Below are positions 8,751 through 18,345 of a stretch of DNA of 64,000 bases, one piece after another. Both the position numbers and the translations under genes were made by a program. This stretch comes from Sphingomonas sp. (GTDB lineage Bacteria > Pseudomonadota > Alphaproteobacteria > Sphingomonadales > Sphingomonadaceae), in the NCBI RefSeq assembly GCF_029239295.1, contig NZ_JAQZBC010000001.1:124001-188000 (forward strand). The letters run 5' to 3'. The notes beneath the pieces are model-generated. The model worked only from the letters and a program-made list of their open reading frames with translations. It was not told the origin of the DNA and did no database searches. Every line of letters begins with the position of its first letter. Position 1 is the stretch's first letter.

Positions 8751-9980
8751 TCAGGCTCCCACTACGCGCGCAACATGCGCAGGCTCGAAAATCTCTGCCG
8801 GTACCGCTTCGGGGCCAGCAAGGGTCGCAACCCCGTGGAGGCCCAGCATCGGATCAGCGGCAGTCGCCTCGTAGTAGCGGTGTCGGCGCGCGCGCGCGGC
8901 TTCCCCGAACTCCATGTCGAGCGTCGCCTGCATCTCGGCCGCGATGCGCAGCCGGCGCATCCGCTCTGTTCGCTCCTCGGCATAAGGGCGGAAGTCGGGC
9001 GCGCTTGAAGCAGGCGTTTCCTTGAGGATGTCGCTAACCAGGCGCACGTCGCGGTAGGTGATCGACAGGCCCAGGCCGAGGATGGGATCGTTCCAGCCGG
9101 CCGCGTCGCCGACCAGCACCGCGCCAGGCGCATAGGGCTGCTGCGCCGCGCTGCTATTGTTGTAATACGCGAACAAGGGGCTCGCCGGCGTGCCCGATGC
9201 GATCGCCTCGTTATGCGGCGCGGACTTCATGCGGAAGGCGTCTAGGAACCGTGCCGGTCCGTCATTCCCGGCAAAGCGCCGCGTGTCGGCCAGCGACCAG
9301 CCGCCATATACGCGCATCCGCTCCTTCCCCTGCGGAAAGGCGAGGAAGCCGAAATCATCCTCCGTTCCGATGGCTTGGCGCGAATCGTCCCACCCCGCGA
9401 CGCCGTCGACCAGCAGGCCCGCAAACCAATGGTGCGGCTTGTCCTGATGAAGCGCCAGGCCCGCCGCGCGGCGAACGCCGGACTGGCGACCCTCGGCCCC
9501 GACGATCAGCGGTGCGCGCGCGTCATGCTCGACACCCTCCATCAGGTACGTCACGCCGGGCGAGGCGCCGAGCGTGACGGAGGTGATGCTGATGCCGCGC
9601 CGGGTCTCGGCGCCCGCTGCCGCGGCGGTGTCGAACAGCGTCTGGCAATGAACCGGATGGCGCAGGCAGAGCGGGCCCGGCACGTCAGGCGCGAACATGC
9701 CGAGCGGCATGGCGGCAGCCTCCGCGGCGGCGGGATCGCGCGTCTCGTCATAGGTCACGTGGCTGGTCAGGTGATGACCGCCCGCGGCGACCAGCACGTC
9801 GTAGAGGCCGAGGCGCTTCGTCTCGGTGACACCCCAGGGCGAAATCCATTCGCCGCGCACCTTGTCCTCATAGACCGTCGACTTTTCGAGCAGCAGCACA
9901 GAGCGGCCCGCCCGCGCCATCGTCGCCGCCAGCGCCGATCCGCCGATGCCGCCTCCGACGATGATGAGGTCGTATGTCAT
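8751..9980 (-). CDS. FAD-dependent monooxygenase/oxidoreductase (PHBH-like flavoprotein)
   Basis: A 409-residue flavoprotein. MTYDLIIVGGGIGGSALAATMARAG is an N-terminal GxGxxG FAD site, LLEKS ends the second strand, and LVGDAAGWNDPILGLGLS is the GD motif contacting the ribityl chain in PHBH-type hydroxylases. The start MTYDLI is preferred over an upstream GTG/ATG because of GGAGAG just ahead and because the beta-alpha-beta fold begins here. It is the first gene of the operon and has a long imperfect palindrome about 50 bp upstream. It may hydroxylate the ring or chain of a substrate that the downstream dehydrogenases process as CoA esters; a reductase such as a geranylgeranyl-reductase-like role cannot be excluded. 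Confidence 0.85.
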   Translation of the reverse strand: MTYDLIIVGGGIGGSALAATMARAGRSVLLLEKSTVYEDKVRGEWISPWGVTETKRLGLYDVLVAAGGHHLTSHVTYDETRDPAAAEAAAMPLGMFAPDVPGPLCLRHPVHCQTLFDTAAAAGAETRRGISITSVTLGASPGVTYLMEGVEHDARAPLIVGAEGRQSGVRRAAGLALHQDKPHHWFAGLLVDGVAGWDDSRQAIGTEDDFGFLAFPQGKERMRVYGGWSLADTRRFAGNDGPARFLDAFRMKSAPHNEAIASGTPASPLFAYYNNSSAAQQPYAPGAVLVGDAAGWNDPILGLGLSITYRDVRLVSDILKETPASSAPDFRPYAEERTERMRRLRIAAEMQATLDMEFGEAARARRHRYYEATAADPMLGLHGVATLAGPEAVPAEIFEPAHVARVVGA

Positions 9981-10029
9981 GCACGCTCTCCTGCCGTCGG
10001 CGGCCATCGTGAGCTGCGCGATCGGTGCG

Positions 10030-10051
10030 GATTAAGTCGATCGACCTAATC
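10030..10051. promoter_or_regulatory. 22-bp imperfect palindrome upstream of the monooxygenase operon (putative operator)
   Basis: Two 11-bp arms (GATTAAGTCGA / TCGACCTAATC) are inverted complements with one mismatched pair. The site is 50 bp upstream of the monooxygenase ATG, in the right place for a TetR-type repressor to block its promoter. No regulator gene is adjacent. Confidence 0.5.
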
Positions 10052-10160
10052 GCCTGACAGGTACGAGCCTGGCGGGGGACGAGTCAATGGCCGCTGGACC
10101 CGAAGCCGGATCGATGGGGAAGAAGGCATGATGGCTGGCCTAACGGCCACGACGCGATGG

Positions 10161-10247
10161 TCAGAATACGAGGTAGAGCAGGACGACCATGCACAGGCCG
10201 ATCGCGGCCAGAAAGATCAAGACGTTGGTTCCCGATACCTTCGGCAT
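10161..10247 (-). CDS. Possible 28-residue single-span membrane protein
   Basis: The short frame reads MPKVSGTNVLIFLAAIGLC followed by MVVLLYLVF, that is, a six-residue polar start and one continuous hydrophobic stretch of about 20 residues. AAGGATGG lies upstream at somewhat long spacing. It occupies a 540-bp gap otherwise without genes. Composition is what a real small membrane protein would show, but there is no homology evidence I can call on, so it remains a candidate. Confidence 0.4.
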   Translation of the reverse strand: MPKVSGTNVLIFLAAIGLCMVVLLYLVF

Positions 10248-10510
10248 GGTCGACCATCCTTCGCAGCGGCGCTGGCGCCGGGGCAAAGATCATCACCGGC
10301 CTGGCCCGACCATGCATTCAGTAAAGTCCCGTAGCGAGGGTGCTGAGAGAGGTGCGATCGGCAATAGCGGGGGCGATGCGGCGGGGCTTCTCGCTCTCTT
10401 CGATAACGAGGTGACATGCAGACACGCGTCGTGACAGAAAGGCTGCGTGCGCCGCGCTAGCGCCGGCCCACCGTATCGTTGATTAGGAGAAACGTTCCTT
10501 CTCAGCCGGA

Positions 10511-10532
10511 GCAATGCCGCGCAAGGCATTGC
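10511..10532 (-). terminator. Hairpin downstream of tRNA-Lys (possible terminator or processing site)
   Basis: A perfect 8-bp stem (GCAATGCC / GGCATTGC, loop of 6) lies about 20 bp past the 3' end of tRNA-Lys on its strand. No T-run follows, so intrinsic termination is uncertain. Confidence 0.45.
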
Positions 10533-10550
10533 TATCAAACGGAAAGAAGG

Positions 10551-10626
<76 letters not shown>

Positions 10627-10707
10627 GTTCCGGTTTAGGCTGCTGCCGCCGCCGGGAGGCGCGTCATTAGCATCGCTCCCGCGGGACGCAACCACTTTTT
10701 TCGGCGC

Positions 10708-11820
10708 TCACCAATTTTGTTCGCCGCGATTGCTGCGGTCGATCGACATCAGGATGCCCAGGCACAGGAACACCGTCATCTGCGCGGAGCCGCCAAAGCT
10801 GACCAGCGGCAGCGGGATCCCTACGACCGGCGCGAGGCCCATCACCATCGCGAGATTGATCGCGACATAGAAGAAGATGGTGGTCGCGAGGCCGGCGGCG
10901 GTCAGCTTGGCAAAGCGGGTGCGCGCGCGCGTGCCGACGTTGATGCCCCAGCGGATGACCAGAAGATAGGCGACGATGATGAAGAGGCCGCCGAGCAACC
11001 CCCATTCTTCCGCCATGGTCGCAAACACGAAGTCGGTATGCCCTTCTGGCAGGTAATCGAGATGACTCTGGGTGCCGTTGAGGAACCCCTTGCCGGTGAT
11101 CCCGCCTGATCCGATCGCGATCTTCGACTGGCTGATATGGTATCCGGTGCCCAGCGGGTCGCTTTCCGGGTCCATGAAGATGAGCACGCGATTGCGCTGA
11201 TAGTCGTGCAGCAGGAAGTTCACGGCCAGTGGCGCCGCGATCGCGAGCGCCAGCCCGCCAACGACGAAGAGCCGCAGCGGAACGCCCGCCAGGAACATCA
11301 CCGTCAGCCCGCCGCCGGTGATCATCAGCGCCGTACCGAGATCCGGCTGCAGCATGACGAGGGCGGCCGGCAGCCCGATGAGGATCGCAGCGGGCCAGAT
11401 CGCGCCAAAACGCCGGGTCTCATTGGGCGGCAACAGTTCGTAGAAGCGCGCGCAGGCGAGGACGATTGCCGGTTTCATTAATTCTGAGGGCTGCAGCCTG
11501 ATGAAGCCGAAATCGAGCCAGCGCTGACTGCCACCGCGTACCGCGCCGAGCAGTTCGACGGCGAAAAGCAGGACGACGATCAGAACATAGCCGGGGAGGG
11601 CGCCGCGCCGCCAGACATCCTCCGGCACGCGCGAGATCACGATCGAACCGCACAGGAACACCACGAACCGGACGCCTTGCGACAGAGCCCACGGGCGCAC
11701 ATTTCCGCTGGCGGCGGAATATAGGATGACAAGGCCGAAGCCGCCGATTGCGATGACCAGCAGCAACATGCGCCACGGCAGCCGCGTCAACGGTGCAGGA
11801 ACGATCGACGGGCGGCTCAT
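10708..11820 (-). CDS. rodA: Rod-shape SEDS glycosyltransferase RodA
   Basis: Polymerises lipid II into glycan strands in the elongasome together with PBP2. 370 residues with about ten hydrophobic spans. Family signatures include GGSQRWLDFGFIRLQPSELMKPAIVLACARFYE, LQPDLGTALM and the late loop with the catalytic region (QSHLDYLPEGHTDFVFATMAEEWGLLG), followed by GIPLPLVSFGGS. The ATG overlaps the pbp2 stop by 4 nt. As last gene of the mreB-mreC-mreD-pbp2-rodA operon it should be produced at a fixed ratio with PBP2, its transpeptidase partner. Confidence 0.97.
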   Translation of the reverse strand: MSRPSIVPAPLTRLPWRMLLLVIAIGGFGLVILYSAASGNVRPWALSQGVRFVVFLCGSIVISRVPEDVWRRGALPGYVLIVVLLFAVELLGAVRGGSQRWLDFGFIRLQPSELMKPAIVLACARFYELLPPNETRRFGAIWPAAILIGLPAALVMLQPDLGTALMITGGGLTVMFLAGVPLRLFVVGGLALAIAAPLAVNFLLHDYQRNRVLIFMDPESDPLGTGYHISQSKIAIGSGGITGKGFLNGTQSHLDYLPEGHTDFVFATMAEEWGLLGGLFIIVAYLLVIRWGINVGTRARTRFAKLTAAGLATTIFFYVAINLAMVMGLAPVVGIPLPLVSFGGSAQMTVFLCLGILMSIDRSNRGEQNW

Positions 11821-13910
11821 TGCGGATCCGACGGTTCGGTGGTGCCGACGCTCGCCGGGCCTGCGCCATTGGCAATGTCGCTGACGGTCGCCTCCTGCGC
11901 GGCATTCAGCGCGTCGGTTGCCTGACGCACGGCAGGCGCGCGTGTCGGCGCCGGTGCGTCGGTTTCCGTGGCGGCCGCTTGTGCGGGGGAGGGCGCGTTC
12001 GCGGCCGCGCGATAGGCGGCCTCCTGTGCAGCCATGCGCGTCCGGATGTCACCACCCCAGGTCGGCTCGACTTCGGCAAGCGCCTTTAGCGCGCGTTCCT
12101 TGTCGAACAGATAGGTCATGATGTCCCGCCCGATCATCGGCGTGTCGAGATTGCGGATGACGTGGCCGTTATGCTCGAGCACGATGGCTGCCGCATAGCG
12201 CGGCTTGTCCGCGGGCGCGAAGCAGATGAACAATGCGTGGTCGCGCAGCTTGAACGGCAGCTGGCCATTGCTAAGTACGCCGGACCGACGTTCCGCCATG
12301 GTGATACGTCGCACCTGCGCCGTGCCGGTCTTCGCCGCCAGCTCGATGCCCGGAAGGTACAATCGTGAGGCACCGCCCGTGCCGCCGCCATTGACCACTT
12401 TCCACATCGATTCGCGAACGATGCGGAGATGCTCTTCCTTATAGGGCAGGGGCGGCGCGCTATGCCGCAGGCGGTCCATCAACAGGGTGGGCTGGATCTG
12501 CCGACCGGACGCGATCCGCATCGCCATCACAGCGAGCTGAAGCGGATTGGCAAGGACATAGCCCTGACCGATCGACGCGTTCAGTGAGTCCGCGACCGTC
12601 CACTTCGTCTTGTACTTGCGCTCCTTCCACACGCTGTCGGGCACCGTGCCGTAGCGCTGCGTGGAGAAGGGCAGATCATATTTCTTGCCCATGCCGACGG
12701 CGCGCGCCACCGGCGCCACCTTGTCGTAACCGAGGCGGCGGATCATCTCGTAGAAATAGATGTCGCAGCTCTGCGCCACCGCGCTGCGCAGGTCCATCGG
12801 CCCATGCCCGCGCCGCCGGTGGCAGTGGAATACGCCGCTTCCGACCCGCATAGCCCCGCTGCAAAATACGCGTTCGTCCGGACTGACCCCGGCGTCCAAC
12901 AGCGCGAGGCCATTCATAGGCTTCACGGTCGATCCGGGCGGATAGAGGCCCTGCGTCACCTTGTTCATCAGCGGAACGTGATCGTCCGCGGACAACATCT
13001 TCCATTCCAGGTGGCTGATCCCGTCGGAAAAGCTGTTGGGATCATAGGCCGGCATCGACACCATTGCGAGCATCTCGCCGGTCTCGCAATCGAACACCAC
13101 GGCAGAACCTGAGTTCGTGCCCAGCCGCCGAGCGGCATATTCCTGCAATCCCGAGTCGATCGTCAGCTTCTGCGTCTTGCCGGGGACGTCCGGCCGCGTG
13201 GCAAGCTCGGCCACCAGCTTGCCCCGTGCGGTAACTTCGATCCGCTTGGCGCCGGGCTTGCCGCGAAGTTGCGGTTCCAGTGTCTTTTCAAGACCATCCT
13301 TGCCGACCTTGAAACCGGGAGTGAGCAGCAAGGGATCGCGCGTCTGCTTATACTGCTCCGCCGTGGCGCCGCCGACATAGCCGGTGAGATGCGCCACCGC
13401 CGCACCGCCGGGATAGTTGCGCGCAAACCCACGCGTCGGCGCGACGCCTGGCAGTTCTGGCTGGCGCACCTGAACCGCGGCAAAGCGCTCCCAACTGACA
13501 TTCTCGGCTACTTTGACCGGCTGGAAACCCGCAGCCCGCTTCAGGTCGGCACGAACTCGCAGCAGATCCTCGTCGGTGAGCGCCAGTAGGTCGCGCAGCG
13601 CAGCGAGTGTCCGTTCCTCGTCAACCATCCGGTCGGGAATCAGATCAACGCGAAAGTCGGTGCGATTGTCTGCGATCGGCTGTCCGTGCCGATCAACCAG
13701 CCACCCCCGGCGCGGGGGCACGAGGGTCATGTTGACCCGGTTGTTCTCGCTCAGCAGATTATAGCGTTCGTTCTCGGCGATCGAGAGCCACGCCATGCGG
13801 CCGGCGAGCACGCTGCCGACGCCGATCTGCATCGCGCCAAGCAGCCATGCCCGGCGTGAAAACGTGTAGCCTTGCTGCGCCTCGGTGGCGATCCGTGGTG
13901 ACCGGTTCAT
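11817..13910 (-). CDS. mrdA: Penicillin-binding protein 2 (elongation transpeptidase)
   Basis: Cross-links side-wall peptidoglycan with RodA. The 697 residues begin with a short cytoplasmic segment and one membrane anchor (RRAWLLGAMQIGVGSVLAGRMAWL), then the pedestal domain with the typical NRVNMTLVPPRRGWLVDRHG. The transpeptidase domain shows the catalytic S-x-x-K in PPGSTVKPM, the SxD motif in AVAQSCDIYFYEM and the KTG triad in LAAKTGTAQV. A C-terminal Ala/Pro/Thr-rich tail of about 60 residues is longer than in enteric PBP2 and probably disordered. Overlaps of 4 nt with mreD and rodA indicate coupled translation. Confidence 0.97.
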   Translation of the reverse strand: MNRSPRIATEAQQGYTFSRRAWLLGAMQIGVGSVLAGRMAWLSIAENERYNLLSENNRVNMTLVPPRRGWLVDRHGQPIADNRTDFRVDLIPDRMVDEERTLAALRDLLALTDEDLLRVRADLKRAAGFQPVKVAENVSWERFAAVQVRQPELPGVAPTRGFARNYPGGAAVAHLTGYVGGATAEQYKQTRDPLLLTPGFKVGKDGLEKTLEPQLRGKPGAKRIEVTARGKLVAELATRPDVPGKTQKLTIDSGLQEYAARRLGTNSGSAVVFDCETGEMLAMVSMPAYDPNSFSDGISHLEWKMLSADDHVPLMNKVTQGLYPPGSTVKPMNGLALLDAGVSPDERVFCSGAMRVGSGVFHCHRRRGHGPMDLRSAVAQSCDIYFYEMIRRLGYDKVAPVARAVGMGKKYDLPFSTQRYGTVPDSVWKERKYKTKWTVADSLNASIGQGYVLANPLQLAVMAMRIASGRQIQPTLLMDRLRHSAPPLPYKEEHLRIVRESMWKVVNGGGTGGASRLYLPGIELAAKTGTAQVRRITMAERRSGVLSNGQLPFKLRDHALFICFAPADKPRYAAAIVLEHNGHVIRNLDTPMIGRDIMTYLFDKERALKALAEVEPTWGGDIRTRMAAQEAAYRAAANAPSPAQAAATETDAPAPTRAPAVRQATDALNAAQEATVSDIANGAGPASVGTTEPSDPQ

Positions 13911-14416
13911 TCGGCAACGCGACGGCGATCAACCCAGGCAACGGCGCGAGCAGCGAGGGGGAAGAGGAGGATGGACACGATGATCTGGACCACTAGCACG
14001 CTATCAACCTGCGCGCCGAGGGGGGTTGCCAGAAAACGGCCGCCGATCAGACAAAATGCAATCCCGACCGCCGCGATCAGCCAATCCTGTGCGAACGCGC
14101 GGAAGATGGTTCGCTGATCGAACAGGTCGACGAGAAAGAAGGCGAGCGTCCAGAGCAGCATTGCGCTGCCGAGAGGCTGCCCACTCAGGCAATCGTCGAA
14201 CAGACCGAGCAGGGCCGGCGCCCAGCGCCGCAGCGCCAGCGGCGCGAGCAAGCGCCACGACAACAGCATGAGCAGCCCGAAGGGCGGCAGCAGCGGCAGC
14301 GTAGCTACCACCGGAATGATCGTGACCAGCGATCCCGCCATCACCGTCAGCCACGGCAGCGCCCGCGCCGGTGATTGCTGCATCGGCGCCTGAAAAGGTT
14401 TTGGTGCCAAGTTCAC
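13907..14416 (-). CDS. mreD: Rod shape-determining protein MreD
   Basis: A 169-residue polytopic membrane protein with about five to six hydrophobic spans, with the family-typical centre LLGLFDDCLSGQPLGSAMLLWTLAFFLVDLFDQRT. MreD bridges MreC to the PBP2/RodA complex. Position between mreC and pbp2, overlapping both by 4 nt, confirms the call more than the poorly conserved sequence does. Confidence 0.92.
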   Translation of the reverse strand: MNLAPKPFQAPMQQSPARALPWLTVMAGSLVTIIPVVATLPLLPPFGLLMLLSWRLLAPLALRRWAPALLGLFDDCLSGQPLGSAMLLWTLAFFLVDLFDQRTIFRAFAQDWLIAAVGIAFCLIGGRFLATPLGAQVDSVLVVQIIVSILLFPLAARAVAWVDRRRVAE

Positions 14417-15333
14417 GGCGCTGTCGTGCCCTCGGTCGGGGCGGTCTGCCCTGCCTGATCAACGCTGGCACGGGATGCAGGACGCGGCGGGGGCGGGAGG
14501 AATGGCGCGCTGACGATCGCGAAGTCGAACGTGTTCGCTTCGGCAAATGGTTGCGCCGGGGCGCTGTCAGCACCGGGCTTGACGACCTGCGCCACCAGCA
14601 CGCCGGGCGTGTAGAGGCCGCCAATTCCAGAGGTGATGAAGCGATCGCCCGGCTTCAGCCGGGCGTTCGTTGTGCCTACCGAGCGGATTTCGAGCATTCC
14701 GTCGCCGCGGCCGGCCGCCAGAGCGGGGAGCCCGTCGCCGATCCGCTGCACCGGGATGACGCTTTCGGCGTCGATGGTCAGCAGGACCCGTGCGGAATTG
14801 GGACCTGCTTCCACGATCCGTCCGATCAGGCCGTCGGGGCCGCGTACTGGCATGCCGGGGCGGACACCCTGCCAGCGTCCCGCATTGAGGATGCCGAACC
14901 GGCGGGTGCTCGACGCACTGGAACTGACGATCCTGGCGGTTGCTACCGTGTCAGGCGTGGCTTCGCGCAACTTGAGCAGTCCGCGCAGCCGTCGATTGTC
15001 GCGCACGATGATGCGCGCCTGCACCAGCGCATCCCTGGTCCTTGCGGCTTCGGCGCGAAGTGCTGCATTCTCGCCATGTACCCGGAAATAGGTCGAGATC
15101 GTTTCCGGGACCGAAGCCACGCCGCGCACGATCGCCGACAGCCCCGTCGAGACCGGAGCGGTGATCTCGGTCGCGGCAGATCGGAGCGCCGCGAAGGCGG
15201 GCGGATTGAATTGCGAGAGGACGAGCAACACCGCACCGACCAACGCACCAGCGACGGCCAGGATGTAGCTCAAAAAGAGCGTATATTGCGCCCGTCGCGA
15301 GAAACCCGGGCGCCGGTCCCGCGGCGGCGCCAT
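14413..15333 (-). CDS. mreC: Rod shape-determining protein MreC
   Basis: Periplasmic scaffold of the elongasome that activates PBP2. 306 residues: a basic cytoplasmic start (RRPGFSRRAQY), one membrane span (TLFLSYILAVAGALVGAVLLVLS), a coiled-coil helix around residues 75-120 (NAALRAEAARTRDALVQA) and the beta-domain with RRFGILNAGRWQGVRPGMPV and GDRFITSGIGGLYTPGVLVAQV. The last ~35 residues are Pro/Ala-rich. It is 16 bp downstream of mreB and overlaps mreD by 4 nt. Confidence 0.95.
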   Translation of the reverse strand: MAPPRDRRPGFSRRAQYTLFLSYILAVAGALVGAVLLVLSQFNPPAFAALRSAATEITAPVSTGLSAIVRGVASVPETISTYFRVHGENAALRAEAARTRDALVQARIIVRDNRRLRGLLKLREATPDTVATARIVSSSASSTRRFGILNAGRWQGVRPGMPVRGPDGLIGRIVEAGPNSARVLLTIDAESVIPVQRIGDGLPALAAGRGDGMLEIRSVGTTNARLKPGDRFITSGIGGLYTPGVLVAQVVKPGADSAPAQPFAEANTFDFAIVSAPFLPPPPRPASRASVDQAGQTAPTEGTTAP

Positions 15334-15349
15334 TCGCTATTCCTTCAGA

Positions 15350-16432
<1,083 letters not shown>

Positions 16433-16527
16433 TCAATCATCCCGACGCCGCGGCCGCAAGTCGCTTGTTGGGCTTTGATCGTGCTGTCACGGGGTCGCGG
16501 GATGGCGCCGATTGGGCTAGGGGAGTG

Positions 16528-18336
16528 ATGGTGTCAATACGTCGCCTCCCGGAACATCTGATCAACCGCATCGCCGCCGGTGAAGTGGTAGAAAGACCAG
16601 CCAGTGCGTTGAAGGAACTGGTTGAGAATTCTCTCGACGCCGGTGCGACGCGAGTCACGGTGCGGCTGGGGGAGGGAGGCCTCTCGCGCATCGAGGTGAT
16701 TGACGACGGATGCGGGATGAGCGCTGCCGAAATGGCGCTGGCGCTGGAACGCCATGCCACGTCCAAGTTGCCGACGGACGAGATCGATCAGGTGGCGACG
16801 ATGGGCTTTCGCGGTGAGGCCCTGCCCTCGATCGCCAGCGTGGCGCGGCTGACGCTGGAAAGCCGCGTGCGCGGCGCGGATGGATGGTCGCGGGTTACCG
16901 ACAATGGCGTGGTGGTGGCTGACGGCCCGGCGGCGTTGCCGCCCGGCACGCGCGTTTTGGTGGAGGAACTGTTTGCCCGGGTGCCGGCGCGGCGCAAGTT
17001 CCTGCGTTCCGGCCGCAGCGAATATGCCGCGTGCCTGGACGTGGTCCGCCGCCTCGCCATGGCGCGTCCTGACGTTGCGTTCCTGCTGGAGCATGACGGC
17101 CGGCGGGTCCTGGCGGCGCTCCAGCCGGAGGATCGACCGGCCCGCGTTGCCGCGCTGACCGACCGGGCACTGAAGGAGAATAGCGTCGCGGTCGATCTGG
17201 AGCGCGAAGGTCTGGTGCTGGGCGGGGTGGCGGGCCTGCCGACGTTTCACCGCGGCGTTGCCGATCACCAATATCTTTTCGTGAACGGCCGCCCGGTGAA
17301 GGACCGGCTGCTGACGGGCGCGATCCGCGGCGCCTATGCCGAGATGATGCCGCGTGATCGCCACGCGGTGGTCGCCCTGTTCCTCGACGTGCCGCCAGGC
17401 GAGGTCGACGTGAACGTCCATCCAGCGAAGACCGAGGTCCGCTTTCGCGATCCTGCCACGGTGCGAGGGCTTATTGTTTCAGGGCTCCGCCGCGCGCTGG
17501 ACATGGCGGGGCACCGAGTCGCGCACCGCGCGCCGGCCGATGCGATGGCGATGTTCCGGGCGGAGCCGAGTGGGGGCAGCACTGATGCCGCTTCATTCTT
17601 TGCAGCGCAGGGTGCTGCGGCGTTCACGCCTGAGGCGTCGGTCTATCCTGGCATCGGCAGTTTTGGTGGGGTGCGCGATCAGCGACCGACCTTCTTCTCG
17701 CCGCCGCCGCAGGCGCGTGCCGAGCCGGCCACCGCTGCTATCCCCGACACAGGCGATCACCCGCTGGGCGTAGCGCGCGGCCAAGTGGCGAAAACCTATA
17801 TCGTTGCCGAGGCGGCGGATGGGTTGGTGATCGTCGATCAGCACGCCGCGCATGAACGGTTAGTGCTGGAGCGGATGCGCGCGGCGCTGGTCGGTGGGCG
17901 GGTTGCGGCGCAGGCCTTGCTGATCCCCGAAGTGGTCGAGCTGGACGAACCGGCTTGCGATCGAATGGAGTCGCGCGCGGCGGAACTGAGCGAACTCGGC
18001 CTGGATCTGGAGCGGTTCGGCCCCCGCGCCATGCTGGTGCGGGCGACCCCGGCCTTGCTGGGGCGCGGCGACCCGGCCGGCCTGGTGCGCGACCTTGCCG
18101 ATGAACTCGCCGCCTTTGACGAGGCGCTGTCGCTACGTGAGCGGCTCGACGCCGTCGCCGGGACGATGGCGTGTCACGGTTCGGTGCGTGCCGGCCGCGT
18201 GCTGTCGGTCGCCGAGATGAACGCGCTTCTCCGCGAGATGGAGGCGACGCCGCATTCCGGCCAGTGCAACCATGGCCGGCCGACCTGGGTGAAGCTGGCG
18301 CTATCCGACGTCGAGAAGCTTTTCGGCCGAAAGTAG
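16528..18336 (+). CDS. mutL: DNA mismatch repair protein MutL with endonuclease motif
   Basis: Couples mismatch recognition by MutS to strand removal. About 602 residues. The GHKL ATPase motifs are NRIAAGEVVERPASALKELVENSLDAGA, DDGCGM and MGFRGEAL. The C-terminal domain carries DQHA-x2-E-x4-E (near residue 437), the metal-binding nuclease motif lacking in E. coli MutL, plus CHGSVRAG and GQCNHGRP, the other nuclease-site elements. This MutL therefore probably nicks DNA itself, consistent with organisms without MutH. The start is ATG at 16528 or GTG at 16531; the latter has better spacing (5 nt) to GGGAG. The frame open to 16465 is unlikely to be translated. Confidence 0.97.
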   Translation: MVSIRRLPEHLINRIAAGEVVERPASALKELVENSLDAGATRVTVRLGEGGLSRIEVIDDGCGMSAAEMALALERHATSKLPTDEIDQVATMGFRGEALPSIASVARLTLESRVRGADGWSRVTDNGVVVADGPAALPPGTRVLVEELFARVPARRKFLRSGRSEYAACLDVVRRLAMARPDVAFLLEHDGRRVLAALQPEDRPARVAALTDRALKENSVAVDLEREGLVLGGVAGLPTFHRGVADHQYLFVNGRPVKDRLLTGAIRGAYAEMMPRDRHAVVALFLDVPPGEVDVNVHPAKTEVRFRDPATVRGLIVSGLRRALDMAGHRVAHRAPADAMAMFRAEPSGGSTDAASFFAAQGAAAFTPEASVYPGIGSFGGVRDQRPTFFSPPPQARAEPATAAIPDTGDHPLGVARGQVAKTYIVAEAADGLVIVDQHAAHERLVLERMRAALVGGRVAAQALLIPEVVELDEPACDRMESRAAELSELGLDLERFGPRAMLVRATPALLGRGDPAGLVRDLADELAAFDEALSLRERLDAVAGTMACHGSVRAGRVLSVAEMNALLREMEATPHSGQCNHGRPTWVKLALSDVEKLFGRK

Positions 18337-18345
18337 CGGCGGGCG

